From: Fallopia convolvulus
Lineage: Eukaryota; Streptophyta; Magnoliopsida; Caryophyllales; Polygonaceae
Length of the DNA: 64,000 bases
Direction: 5' to 3'
NCBI GenBank assembly: GCA_964016875.1
Contig: OZ024724.1
Location: 30,961,786-31,025,785, forward strand
Made by a program: the position numbers and the translations under genes. The notes beneath the pieces were generated by a model that saw only the letters and a program-made list of their open reading frames with translations, had not been told where the DNA came from and made no database searches. Of the stretch, positions 1-10,890 are shown piece by piece (positions within the stretch are counted from its first letter, which is position 1; each line of letters starts with the position of its first letter).

Positions 1-55
1 TTGGTTCAAATGAAACAAACTCCAATCCTAAAACGTGAAACAAATGCATTTTTTC

Positions 56-215
56 TAGTTCGTAGTGCACTTTTCATAAAAAAGTGTATTGCAAAATACA
101 AAAAGTGCAATCCGAAAAAGTGCACTACAAAAAATACGAAAAGTGCACTACAAAGTACAAAAAGTGCAAATCCGAAAAATGCACTATGAACTAGGAAAAG
201 TGCATTCGTTTCAAG
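56..215. repeat. AGTGCA-motif degenerate repeat tract
   Basis: The words AAAGTGCA, AGTGCACT and close variants recur about every 15-30 bases, separated by short AT-rich spacers such as CTACAAA and ATCCGAAAA. The reading frames here are by-products of the repeat and I do not regard them as genes. The same motif reappears around 9270-9340 and 20110-21135, so it belongs to a dispersed family in this locus. Confidence 0.55.
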
Positions 216-2620
216 TTAAGATTTCGTTTCAGGATAAGACCATCCACAACCCTGAATCTCAAAATGGATTCTTAACTCTCTCACATCAATTTTTTCGCTC
301 CTCCACCTCATTTTAAAACCCACTTCCACTTTATTCCTACAATCCACAACCCCATTTCATTCTTATAAATTCACTAATTTTATTTTACTTTTATCTTTAG
401 TTATTCAATTACACTATTTAATTTTGGATATTATTTAATAATACTGTATGATATTTAATATAAACATTTAATTATATTAATTTGACTAATTTATATCAAT
501 TACGTAATTAAATTATAAAGTTTATAATTAATATAAACGAAAAAAACACATTTTATTTTACTTACAACGACAAACATGGGAATACATTAAAACAGAAGCA
601 CAAAATAGTGCAAAAACAAAAAAAAAACAAAAACAAAAAAAACACACACTAGAAAAAACACAGAAAATAAAAAAACACCAAACGAGTACATTTAAGATCA
701 ACGAGAACTAGTTTTGAAGATGAAAATGTCCGAACTTAATTTTTTCATACATGCTCAACTAAATCAGCCTGTAGTAGTCTATGGGTGACCCTATCTCGAA
801 GTTTCGTTCAAAATTTTATGTACCGCGACATTAACTAATATCTTATGTCGTCAAATATATTAATTATATTATTTTATATAATACTTAAATTTAATAACAT
901 AAAAAATACAAAGATGAATTTTTAATTATTTTAACTTGTATTTTTCATATATATCAATTTTTTTAAATCAAAACATATACAAAATGGATGTCTATGGGTA
1001 GATAAAAACATAAAAAAATATTAAAAATAATATTTTGAAAAGATAATATCATTTTATTGTCAAAATAAGCCTTGAAGTTTTTATGTATATAATCGAAAAT
1101 GGAAAAAATCACGTACGTTAGATCAGATCCAATGGCTATTAATGGTCCACGCGTGCCTGCTCCCTCTGATGGGTTGCGTTTGGCTGGGCAACTTGAACGC
1201 CATTATTTTGGGTAGACTGGGGTAGAAATTATTTTGCAAACCAAACATGGCGTTGCATTACAAGAGTTAAAATCCCAAATTTCCCAGCTTGGTATGGATT
1301 GCTATTTGGAATCCAAAAGTGTGATTGTTATTTCATTTCTACTGTATGGAAGAATTTTAATATTTTTTTAATGCTAAAAATCCCTCATGGGTGCTCTAAG
1401 AGTTCGTTTCATTTGAAACAAACTCATTTTCATAACCTAAACCTTCTCAAATCTCACTTCCGCTCACTTTGGAAAATTGCTCGAACTTAAATCAGTTAAG
1501 TTGGATGATTAAAAGTGTCTTGTAATTGTGCAGAACACTTTAAACCAGTTGGATGATCATGCATTATTGAATTTGTTGTTGCTCGAAATTAGACCTTCGA
1601 CCTTCATTTGTCTACTGATTTCTCTACATGAGACATCATGCTTGCACACAAGAGTTTTGAACAAAGATGTATAAAAGCCAACTTCCCCCTAGAATGTGCC
1701 CTAAGTAATCTGCATCTCTAGGGACTTGGTCACCTTTCTAGCTATGATGTTTGCATGTTGATATGATTTATGGGTAAGGACAAGTTTTTATTTGTATTTG
1801 TTAGAAAGGATAAGTTTTTCGATTGCCCGAGGAAAGTGTAGAAAGTGCAATTTGATAAAGGCTACCGACAACACAGGCTGAAGATGAATACTTGTATTCA
1901 ACTTGATTTAACCAGCCACAACACCACATCAAAACGAGGAAAAAAAATATATTTTCTAATGGTTCACTTAGGACAAATTAGATGTTTAGAAAAGTTAATT
2001 CCCATCAATCTCAAGTGTTTGAATTGGCTTGGCATGGTTGGGTGAGAAAGAGAAATGGATGGAAGTGAGATTTGAAAAGATTTAGATTATAGAAAGAAAT
2101 TATTGTAAACTTAAGGGTTATTAAAAGATTTTTTTTTCTTAAACACTAAAAGAAAAAGATAAAATTTTAAGGACACCAATACTAATTTCTTCCAAAAAAA
2201 AATGAAGAAAGTATAAAATTTTCTCTGCATCTTGACTACGTCCAGTTCGACCAGGATTGTGCACTTGACTTTGATGGATAAGTCTCCTAATTTTTTTTAC
2301 ACCCACTAGAATTAGAAGTGGAACAACGTTTACGACATGAGCCAATGCCCTTTGGTTCGTGTACTATGAAACTTTTTTTCAACCAACCCCCTGTACTATG
2401 AAATGTTCAAAGAAACACCTCAACTTAACAAAATTTATCCTATTAAACACAACTCCTTGAAGTGGGATATACGCGCGCTGACGTGGAATAAAATTATGCC
2501 ATTATATGGCCATGTAGGTGCCAGTTAGGATAAATGTATTAACTTTATTAAATTTTAATATGAAAATGTAAATTTTTTTTATCTTTTTTCTTTATTCGGT
2601 CTTCTCCCTCATTTTTGGGA
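216..2620. other. AT-rich intergenic DNA, no gene recognised
   Basis: No open frame here has convincing coding character. The sequence is AT-rich with homopolymer runs. Around 2340-2560 a stretch mentioning 'ccctgtactatgaaa' twice resembles degraded dispersed repeats common between plant genes, but I could not assign it to a family. Confidence 0.5.
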
Positions 2621-3061
2621 TGACCAAGAGGACGGAACGACGCCATTACAGGGCAGAATTGGAATGACCAATTCTTCACCGCCAAACGAACTCAGAGCAA
2701 AAAGAATTCAATCCCAATTCAAAACAAGTGAGTGAGGACGGAACACCGAATGAACTCGGAGAAAGAGTTCCAACTCTTCACCGCCGGCAAAAAGAATCAG
2801 ATCCAGAACTAGAGAGTGAGGACCGAACGACAGACTCGGAGAAGGGTTCGAATTCTTCACCGCCGGCAAAAGGAACCAGATGCAAAAGCGGAGAGAGTCA
2901 AGCCGGAACGACGGACTCAGATAAAGAGTTCGAATTCTTCACCGCCGGCAAAAGGAACCAGATCCAGAGAGAGTCGGGACGGATCTACAGTCGAAGAAAG
3001 AAATTGAAATTCTTCATCGCAACATAGGAAGGAACCAGTCAGGACGGAACAACGGACTGCA
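2621..3061. repeat. ~80-bp tandem repeat array
   Basis: Successive units begin near 2759, 2839, 2920 and 3000, and a degenerate earlier unit lies before 2759. Each contains the core TTCTTCACCGCCGGCAAAA (or a variant) followed by GGAACCAGATCCAGA-like sequence and a GGAACGACGGACTC-like end. Open frames of 63-99 codons across the array are a consequence of unit lengths close to a multiple of three. They resemble no protein I know. The array lies about 0.8 kb upstream of the FTHFS start codon. Confidence 0.7.
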
Positions 3062-3823
3062 GATTCATCATCTCTGCCCCAGATCTAAGCACAAATCCTA
3101 AAAATTCAATTGGGGAAGAAGACACCTTCATATGAAAAATTAAATTTATTTAAGATAATAAAAAGTAATTTGGTGATTGAAGAGGCTTAGGATAGAGAGT
3201 TGAGAGATTTGTACAAGATTTGGTTATTGAAGGAATCGTTGAGAGATTTGTACGGATTTGGTGATTGAAGGGATTAATATTCGGTGATTGATATTTTCCA
3301 AATATTAATCAACATAATTTGGTGATGGATATTTGTACGGGAATACAATAATGGTGGTGGTGGAAGGGATTTGTCACTTTTTTTTCTAATAGATTTTTTT
3401 TATTTTTTCCAAATTAGCATTTTACAAGTTTTTACTTGCATATATAGAGAATGAATCTCACGAATTATGCCATATCAACTTAGTATTTAAAAAACACAAA
3501 ATTATACTGGTTTAAATGTTTATTTAAAACATTCATAGTAGATTGAAAAAATATTACAAGTTTTCTGTCCTGCGTTTTGTGGTGGGAGTAGTGCTGAATA
3601 TCCCACCTCGTAACTGGATAAGGGCACGTAGTTTAACACCTATTAATAAAATATAAATATTGGAAAAAGAAAACTTTTTTTTGGTTTCGTTCCATTTTTT
3701 TTTTTCTTGAATAAAAAAAAAAATGGATGAGCTATTGGGGCCTTGATAGATATTGGGGCCTTGGATGAGCTAAAATTCTGGGAGGAAGGAGAGAGAGGCT
3801 GAAGGAGGAGAAGGACGAAGAAG
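3062..3823 (+). promoter_or_regulatory. FTHFS upstream region and probable 5' leader
   Basis: This interval separates the tandem array from the FTHFS start codon. At 3170-3330 short phrases such as GAGAGATTTGTAC and TTGGTGATTGAAG recur two or three times. The last 50 bases before the ATG (from about 3775) are rich in GAGGAAGGAGAG-like purine sequence, typical of plant 5' leaders. I see no single TATA box that I would defend, so the transcription start is unassigned. Confidence 0.35.
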
Positions 3824-3985
3824 ATGGGGAGTTCTAGAACAGTGAGAAAGCTAGAAGTAGAGTCTCCAGTGCCAGCCGATATTGATATAGCTAACTCAGT
3901 TGAGCCTTTGCACATCTCTGAGATCGCCAACGAACTCAATCTCAGCCCTTCTCACTACGATCTCTATGGCAAATACAAAGCCAAG
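3824..3985 (+). CDS. FTHFS: FTHFS exon 1 (residues 1-54)
   Basis: Encodes the N-terminal segment ending in LYGKYKAK. The donor follows CCAAG at 3986 (GTTTTC). Intron 1 (3986-4750) holds a degraded SINE-like sequence. Confidence 0.93.
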
Positions 3986-6900
3986 GTTTTCTTCTTCTTC
4001 TACTAATTCCGATTCATCACAAATTTTCGTCGGGATTTTACAAGTCAAGATTTAATTTACGACTGCCAAGTTCTTGACTGCGGCTGCACTGATTGCCTTT
4101 TTTTTTTCCCTTTCTTTCCGTGGATGTAGATGATTATCTGATAGTATGTGGACTTGCATTGGAGAACAATATTACTCCATCCTCAAAGTCACTGAAATTG
4201 ATAGCTGTTACTTTTGCTTCTGCATATGGTTCCACTAATCAGATCGTTATATATAAATAACACTGACGAGTTTACAACAACAACAGCATCAACCCAGTGT
4301 TAACCCACCTTAGGCAAGATCTGGAATGCCATGTAAACACCCTTGCCCCAATATAAAATCGAGAGGGTGTATGAAGAAGGCTCAAGTATTATCATTATCA
4401 TTGCCCGAAAGACCCAAGGAAAACTAAAATTCCATTATGTGACAATGATAACACTGGCGAATTTACTATAGTAAAATGATTGCTCTGTTCACCATGTAGC
4501 AATTGGATCTGCTGTACATGATGTTTTTTGTACTTGCACTTGCACGCCAATCTTGTGCATTCTTCCTTTGCTCGCTAAAAATGGTTCATGTTTGTTTGTC
4601 ACAAGCTTCTTTTTCCCTCTTGCTTCTGCAGGACTATTAGATGTCTACAGTTTTGTGTATCATTTGTATGCCATGTGTGTTCGCTTTGTATCTACTTTTA
4701 AGGCTATTTGATGGTTTGAGTATTTCATTTTTCCATAATTGATATTGTAGGTGTTGTTATCCGTACTTGATGACCTTAAAGAAAAGGAGGATGGCTACTA
4801 CGTTGTGGTTGGTGGAATCACCCCAACTCCTCTTGGTGAGGGAAAATCAACTACTACCGTCGGTCTTTGCCAGGCATTGGGAGCTTTCCTTGACAAGAAG
4901 GTGACAAATTTTATCCTCAAATTAGTTATCTTGGACTATGTTTGATATTTGGTCTACAAATGTCTATTCATTTTGTGCTTGATCCTTTTAACATGATAAT
5001 GCCAAGTTATAGTGATATTTATTGTTTTGCAGCAAGTTGTATGTTTTTTTTTTCTTTTTGACTTGAGGTAGGCTAGCTATTGGATTACTGTGATATATAT
5101 GGTGACTAAGAGTTATAATCAGTGGATTGGTTTCATGAATTATTTGTGCTTCATTCTTGTAGCATGTATTGGCAAGTTATCTTTCAATTATGAAGTACTC
5201 CTTTGTGAAGCTGCTAATGCTTAATTGCTTATTACTGGGACTAAACCAAATCCTTTTTCTGGAAATGTTTCCCCCTTTACTGATACTGAACTATTGCTGG
5301 TACTTTTTGTTTTGATTTTTTTTCCCATTCATTTTAATATGTCTATTTCTTTGCAAAAAGAGCAAAGAAGCACATTGCTTTTGTATTTTTTGAAAAAGAA
5401 CCTGCTTCTCATCAACCATCATATGACATAGATCCCTTTCTAGTATTGATTGATTGTGAACCAACTCAAATTCCCAAAGAATGGTGGATGGAAGTAGTCT
5501 TTTGGCGTGTGGCAGATAAATCTCAAGTATTGGTCAGTAAACATACTAGCCTACTCTTTTTTTTTACTCTAATTCATTTGTTCAGATCTTTTTGGATCAA
5601 AATAAAATGAATTTCACTAGTATAAATAAAGAAGCTATTGTCACACTGTGTAGCCCAAAAATCACTCTCCTACAAATCTAGGTTTATCATCTGCAGTTTG
5701 CAGTGTTAGCCATAAAATCATTCTCTGCCTTCATCGTGACTAGTATCAACATCAACATCATCGCCCCACTGCCCCAGTATAGTCCCGTACAAGCAGGATC
5801 TGGGAGGTGGAGGTCAAGATGGGTGGGCACAATACCTGTTTAGGAGGATGCGGCCGATGGACCCAATGAATTAGTTTGGTTAGAGGTGATCAGGTGAAAC
5901 ATTTAAGTTAAATGAGATGGCAGATGAAGGATGGATCACTTGGAGTATATTCTGATTGTTAGGGTGGGTGAGTGAAAGTAGGTACTGTCATAGTTGAAGG
6001 ATTCCTCTTCTGAACTCTGGGTTTTAAATACTAGCTGAGGTTAGTTTCTTGAATGACTTATTTTTCTTTTTTGATAATTTTTGCTTCAGGTAGTTACCTG
6101 CCTCCGTCAACCATCACAAGGGCCGACTTTCGGCATCAAAGGTGGTGCAGCTGGTGGTGGTTATAGCCAAGTAATCCCGATGGACGAGTTCAATCTCCAT
6201 CTAACTGGAGATATACACGCCATAACTGCTGCGAACAACCTTCTAGCAGCTGCAATTGATACTAGAATCTTCCATGAAGCAAGTCAGTCTGATAAGGCCC
6301 TTTTTAACCGGCTGTGCCCACCGAACAAAGAAGGTATAAGAAGCTTCAGCAACATAATGCTTAGGCGTTTAAGAAAGCTTGGCATTGATAAGACCAATCC
6401 AGAGGATCTTTCTCCTGAAGAAGCCAAGAGTTTTGCTAGGCTTGACATTGACCCGAATTCTATAACATGGAGGAGGGTAATGGATGTCAATGATCGGTTC
6501 TTGAGGAAAATCACGATAGGCCAGGGGCCTGAGGAAAAGGGGATGGTGAGGGAAACAGGATTTGACATTTCGGTTGCTAGTGAGATAATGGCTGTTTTGG
6601 CCCTTACAACCTCTTTAGATGATATGAGAGAGAGGCTTGGAAAAATGGTCATTGGTAATAGTAGAGCTGGTGAACCAATAACAGCTGATGATCTTGGTGT
6701 TGGCGGTGCTTTGACTGTACTAATGAAAGATGCCATTCACCCTACTCTGATGCAGACACTAGAAGGAACACCGGTTCTTGTTCATGCGGGTCCCTTTGCA
6801 AACATTGCCCATGGGAATTCTTCTATTGTTGCTGACAAGATTGCACTGAAGTTGGTGGGGCCAGGAGGCTTTGTGGTCACAGAAGCTGGCTTTGGTGCAG

Positions 6901-8155
6901 ATATAGGGACTGAGAAGTTTATGAATATAAAATGTAGATATAGTGGCTTGACTCCTCAATGTGCCATTATTGTGGCAACAATAAGAGCTCTCAAGATGCA
7001 TGGTGGTGGGCCTGACGTTGTAGCTGGAAAGGCGCTTGATAAAGCCTATCTGACCGAGAATGTCGGTCTTGTTGAGGCGGGATGCATCAATCTTGCTAAG
7101 CATATTTCAAATACCAAGGCATATGGTATGAATGTTGTTGTCGCCATTAACATGTTTTCCTCTGACACTGAAGCAGAACTCAATGCTGTTAAAAGAGCAG
7201 CACTGGATGCTGGTGCTTTCGATGCTGTTATCTGTACTCATCATGCACATGGCGGAAAAGGAGCGGTTAGTAACTCTTTCTCCTAATTTGATCTCTGGGT
7301 TATTAAATATATGTAATTCATTTCAGTCATTAAGTCTGAAAAAACATCATGGAGAAAGTGCCTAAAAACTAGCAAGTAAGAATATGGAAATTAAAGTAAC
7401 TACCCAGAGAATTGAGAAATGAACATGGTAATAAAATTGATAAATTTGATTTGCATCATTGAACCTCATGCTATTAGGATGCAGGCATTTTGAAAGCTAA
7501 ATCCTGTACTCGCCCGCCATGTGTTTTTACATTGGATAAGAATTGCAGCATAACATTATTAGCACCACCCCATGTATCTGATTTTGTGTATTCACCTCCT
7601 TAGACTGATTGGTATCATTTGTTTTCTAGGTGGACCTAGGAGTTGCCGTTCAGAAAGCTTGTGAAAACTTGAGACAGCCATTGAGATTCTTATATCCTCT
7701 TGAGATAAGCATCAAGGAGAAGATAGAGGCAATAGCAAAATCTTATGGCGCCAGTGGAGTAGAATACTCAGAGCAGGTTTGCATCATATCTTATCGCTAG
7801 CTACCCTCCAAATCAACAAAATTCTTGTTAAAAAATGCTCAAAACATATGTTATTATTTTCATTGATCATATATTATAGGCGGAGAAACAGATTGAAATG
7901 TACAGCAAGCAAGGGTTCTCGAACCTGCCAATCTGCATGGCAAAAACTCAGTATTCGTTCTCACACATAGCGTCTGAAAAGGGAGCTCCAAGCGGATTCG
8001 TGTTGCCAATCAGGGACGTTCGAGGTTCCATCGGGGCGGGATTCATATATCCTCTGGTGGGTACGATGAGCACCATGCCTGGACTTCCAACCAGGCCTTG
8101 CTTCTATGAAATTGATCTCGACACTTCCTCTGGACGAGTTATTGGCCTCTCTTGA
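3824..8155 (+). CDS. FTHFS: Formate--tetrahydrofolate ligase (10-formyl-THF synthetase), 5 exons
   Basis: The enzyme joins formate to tetrahydrofolate with ATP, giving 10-formyl-THF, ADP and phosphate; the plant monofunctional form is cytosolic and feeds one-carbon metabolism. Five exons, 3824-3985, 4751-4900, 6090-7265, 7630-7776 and 7880-8155, join in frame into 636 residues, the usual plant length (about 634). All four introns are GT-AG and all junctions are phase 0. The nucleotide-binding loop PLGEGKST is at residues 81-88, GGAAGGGYSQ at 122-131, and VATIRALKMHGGGP at 399-412. The N-terminus (MGSSRTVRKLEVESPVPADI) and the end (DTSSGRVIGLS) match the plant family as I know it. The start was chosen because it gives the conserved N-terminus directly after a purine-rich leader. 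No stop or frameshift is visible, so the gene looks functional. It is the only intact host gene in the window. Confidence 0.96.
4271..4400 (-). mobile_element. Degraded Au/TS-type SINE in FTHFS intron 1
   Basis: A (CAA)n-like run at 4275-4290 is followed by AACCCAGTGTTAACCCACC, which resembles the reverse complement of the 3' end of Au/TS-type plant SINEs, whose tails are (TTG)n. The following ~100 bases are only loosely similar. The element would lie on the minus strand. The match is from memory and family assignment needs a search. Confidence 0.4.
4751..4900 (+). CDS. FTHFS: FTHFS exon 2 (residues 55-104)
   Basis: Begins VLLSVLDDLK after the acceptor ATATTGTAG and ends LGAFLDKK before a GTGACA donor. 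It contains the ATP-binding loop GEGKST at residues 83-88. The GTG at its start is an internal valine codon, not a start codon. Confidence 0.93.
5743..5870 (-). mobile_element. Degraded Au/TS-type SINE in FTHFS intron 2
   Basis: ATCAACATCAACATCATC is followed by a CCCCAGTATAGTCCCGTACA-like block, then ATCTGGGAGGTGGAGGTCAA and CGGCCGATGGACCC. These occur in the order seen in the reverse complement of Au/TS-type plant SINEs (tail, CCCAGTGTA box, GGGGAGGGTAG-like box, CCGATAGACCC-like box). It is clearer than the intron-1 example. Both lie antisense to the gene. Confidence 0.5.
6090..7265 (+). CDS. FTHFS: FTHFS exon 3 (residues 105-496)
   Basis: The 392-codon central exon runs from VVTCLRQPSQ, after the acceptor TTGCTTCAG, to HAHGGKGA before a GTTAGT donor. 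It holds the GGAAGGGYSQ box, the long substrate-binding core and VATIRALKMHGGGP. Reading upstream of 6090 in frame continues into intron 2 and should not be included. Confidence 0.95.
7630..7776 (+). CDS. FTHFS: FTHFS exon 4 (residues 497-545)
   Basis: Encodes VDLGVAVQKACENL through GASGVEYSEQ. The acceptor is GTTTTCTAG and the donor GTTTGC. It is too short to stand out as an open frame and is placed by homology and splice phase. Confidence 0.92.
7880..8155 (+). CDS. FTHFS: FTHFS exon 5 (residues 546-636)
   Basis: Begins AEKQIEMYSKQGFSNLPICM after the acceptor ATATTATAG and ends VIGLS with a TGA at 8153-8155. An in-frame ATG at 7898 is internal methionine, so the protein does not start there. 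Confidence 0.94.
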   Translation, partial: AEKQIEMYSKQGFSNLPICMAKTQYSFSHIASEKGAPSGFVLPIRDVRGSIGAGFIYPLVGTMSTMPGLPTRPCFYEIDLDTSSGRVIGLS

Positions 8156-8289
8156 GTGAGTAAGCTCCTTTTCCTGCTCGCTTATCCTATCGAGCCAATA
8201 AGGAGGGAGGAAGCTTGATCTGTTTTCTATAAGCAATGTGTGTTGTATGTTTTGTTCGTGTATTTGTTTCATGTCGAATTGCTTCGAGT

Positions 8290-8295
8290 AATAAA
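8290..8295 (+). terminator. AATAAA poly(A) signal downstream of FTHFS
   Basis: An AATAAA hexamer lies 135 bases after the FTHFS stop codon within a T-rich region, a usual distance for a plant 3' UTR. Confidence 0.5.
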
Positions 8296-9415
8296 CAGAT
8301 GGACACAGTGTGTGTTGCGTGCAATTGGCGCAGTATTATTGCAAATGATGCCAACTATATAATTCAAAGATGCGAATTGGAACTATACTAATTTTTTTCA
8401 ACATGTAATGTAAAAGCTTTCTTGATTTGGAAATGACTTGAATTCGATGTGCTTCATCCGATTGGAGTGACGTGCTTTTTTCTACGTGTGTGAAAGTGTC
8501 AAGTGGTACCCCTTTGTTCATACCAGTTTTCAGAATGTTTACAATGCTTAACTAATCCTGATCAGTGTTAATACAGTTTCAATCTTGAACTTTCACTCCT
8601 TTGCCACAAAGGCTTATGATTCAAAACAGAAGAACAGAGACAAGCAGTAAAAAAATAGGCTTCGAGGATGCGCCGAATTTATTTTATTCAACACAAACTA
8701 GGATAAGAGTAAGTTTCTAGTGAAAAGGGGGCTTAAACTGAAAATGAGGAGCATTGTGGATCGCTGGATGGAGTAAATGGAGGGATGTGCTTCAACATTA
8801 CATTTTAATGGGAAAATGAACTAAATAATAGAACGGTGGTATTTTTGTAATTAAGTCAAACTTTTCTACCCCATATAAAAGGCAAAATTGCCCCTCAAAC
8901 TCGTTATTCTGAAACTCCGTCTCATATTTGAAACCTCTCTTCTTCATGTCTTCAAAATCGCCATATCAATTGAAATCACTTCTTCAAACTCGATTGATTT
9001 TAAAAAGTGTGAATCGAAGCCCTTTTATGAGCTTAGTACAACAACTTTTCGAGCACAACGACGCCTAGGAGCAAAGAAAAGGAAAATACGGTGAAATCTA
9101 AACCCTAGAAATGACTTTCGAAGCTTTAACATGATATGACAGATCTAATGTTCGGATGCAAACCAAATATATCAATGAGTTCCCAAAAACTATTATGCGT
9201 GCTTATGGATGATTTAAGCCTACTGATTCACTGTTTTGAGTTGAATTGAAACCCTAGGAAAGGTTTGAGCTGATTAAGTGCATAAAGTGCAGAATTAAGC
9301 TCATAAAGTACACTCTTATGTTGTAAAAGTGCATTATATAGCGTGTTTTTTTCTTCACGTCGCTCTCTCTCTTTCTCCCTCTCTTGTTCCTCTCTTCACT
9401 CTCCTTTTCTCTTGC
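8296..9415. other. Intergenic DNA left of the Athila-A insertion
   Basis: No gene is recognised. A TATA-like CATATAAAAGG occurs near 8873 and a 68-codon open frame follows it, but its product resembles nothing I know and lacks coding character. AGTGCA-type motifs occur at about 9275-9335. The sequence to the right of the Athila-A insertion (from 19668) is the natural continuation of this DNA. Confidence 0.4.
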
Positions 9416-9420
9416 TCGTT
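9416..9420. repeat. Target-site duplication TCGTT (left) of Athila-A
   Basis: TCGTT immediately precedes the left LTR terminus (TGTTGATAGG) and is repeated at 19663-19667 after the right LTR terminus (AACATCA). A 5-bp duplication is the expected footprint of a Ty3-type integrase. Confidence 0.9.
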
Positions 9421-10876
9421 TGTTGATAGGGTTTCTCGGCCAACAAATAAATTTGTAAGTCAAGACCCCGCTGAGTACAGTGGAGTCAGGATCGTTCCAC
9501 AGGAAGCAAGGTTGTTTGTCTATCAATCTAATAAAAATCAAACAAAACCTAACACAATCACTCACGAGATGCCTCGTTAACGACCTTGTCAGGATCGTTA
9601 CCGAACCACCGAATATAAAAACATCAATTAACGAACTAATAAAATTCTAATTAATACTCGGTACCGAAACAAGCATTCAGCAACGAAGATTTATCAGAAA
9701 TAATTCAATAAAAACAAATATCTAGGATAAGGGACACCACAGCATAGCCAAGCATAAGAATTCGTAAGTAGATAAGATCATGCCTTTAAATAGATAGAGT
9801 CATCAACTTTCATTGACTTGACAGGTAAATTAATCTAATTTCATAAACCAACTCACTCAATTGCTTGTTTTGGATCTAAAGCTTGAAACTTCCGTTTTCA
9901 AACAATATCAACCTTCAAGTTACTAACTTTCTCTTTCAATCAAGTTAAAACTCAAATTATCTCAACTCCCGTTTCGGTATTAAGCACAACAAACAATCTC
10001 AATAAAAATACATGCTCAACTATGCCGGGCTTAACCCCGACCCTAGAAAAATAACTACTCACTACTCATGATTAAGAAACCAAAAACTTCAATAAAAACA
10101 AACATGAAAACAAACTCAAACTTAAATTAATAACAAAAATATCGTCTTACAGAGAATCAGAAGAAAAACCAAAACAAAACAATCACCGAACCACAAACTT
10201 GATCAACGAACCTCGGAAACCGTCTTCCGATCCGGCAGCCTTTCCTTCGGCCTTCCTTCCTTCTCCAAAACTAGCTCTAAAACTTTCCTCCAAAAATCCT
10301 CTCCCTTTCTATGCTAGATAGAAGGGTATTTATACTAGAAAATCCTAAAAAACTAAAAAGATAAAAGATAAAAACTTTCCTAAAAAGATATAAACAATCT
10401 CTAAAAGATAGAAATAAAATCTAAAAAGATATTAAACCCTAAAATACATATTCTATTAACCCATAAAGATTCTAAAAAGATACTCAACCGCTACGGAAAT
10501 AAATTCCCGCTCAGGATCGGTGAATAATAAAATAATACTCCGAAATCTTCTTCGTCGTGGCCTCGTTAACGACCCTTCACAACCTCGTTAACGAGCCCGG
10601 GGTTTTGTTTTCTTCAACACCTCCTCTCGTTTTCTTGAGCTTCGACTTCTTAAATCTTGCACTTTCCCGTCCTTCACTGTGATGCTCTAATTTATCTCCA
10701 TTTAGCTCCTTTCCTAGCTAAAACCTGCAAAATACACAAAATAGCGTAGATTCCACTTTTTTCGCAGATTTATACAAAACTAACTAAAAACACTTAAAAC
10801 GAAACCTAAACTAGACAAAATTAATCCTAATAAACAAAGAAAACCTATCAAAACTATACCAAAAATGCGAACATCA
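9421..10876 (-). repeat. 3' LTR of Athila-A
   Basis: The terminal repeat runs from TGTTGATAGG to GCGAACATCA and pairs with 18172-19662. It lacks ~35 bp around 10009 that the other LTR contains (near 18760-18795). A TATAAATA box is present on the minus strand at 10327-10334. Palindromic TCGTTAACGA words occur inside it at about 9574 and 10563-10594. Confidence 0.93.
10327..10334 (-). promoter_or_regulatory. TATA box of the Athila-A LTR
   Basis: TATAAATA reads on the minus strand in the LTR. In the other LTR (19112-19119) it is TATAAATG. Since transcription starts from the right-hand LTR, the active copy would carry the TATAAATG variant. Confidence 0.55.
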
Positions 10877-10890
10877 AAATACCCCATACT
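10877..10890 (-). promoter_or_regulatory. Polypurine tract of Athila-A
   Basis: On the minus strand AGTATGGGGTATTT directly precedes the TGATGTTCGC terminus of the LTR. This is where plus-strand DNA synthesis would be primed. The tract is not purely purine, as is common in Athila elements. Confidence 0.55.

Noticed and set aside
2728..3027. 99-codon frame in the 80-bp repeat array
   Set aside because: Unit length near a multiple of three keeps the frame open, and the protein resembles no known family.
6284..7103. Minus-strand frames of 150 and 114 codons
   Set aside because: They are antisense shadows of FTHFS exon 3.
8888..9094. 68-codon frame after a TATA-like box
   Set aside because: No homology that I recognise, no clear splice or downstream continuation, and it lies in repeat-bearing DNA.
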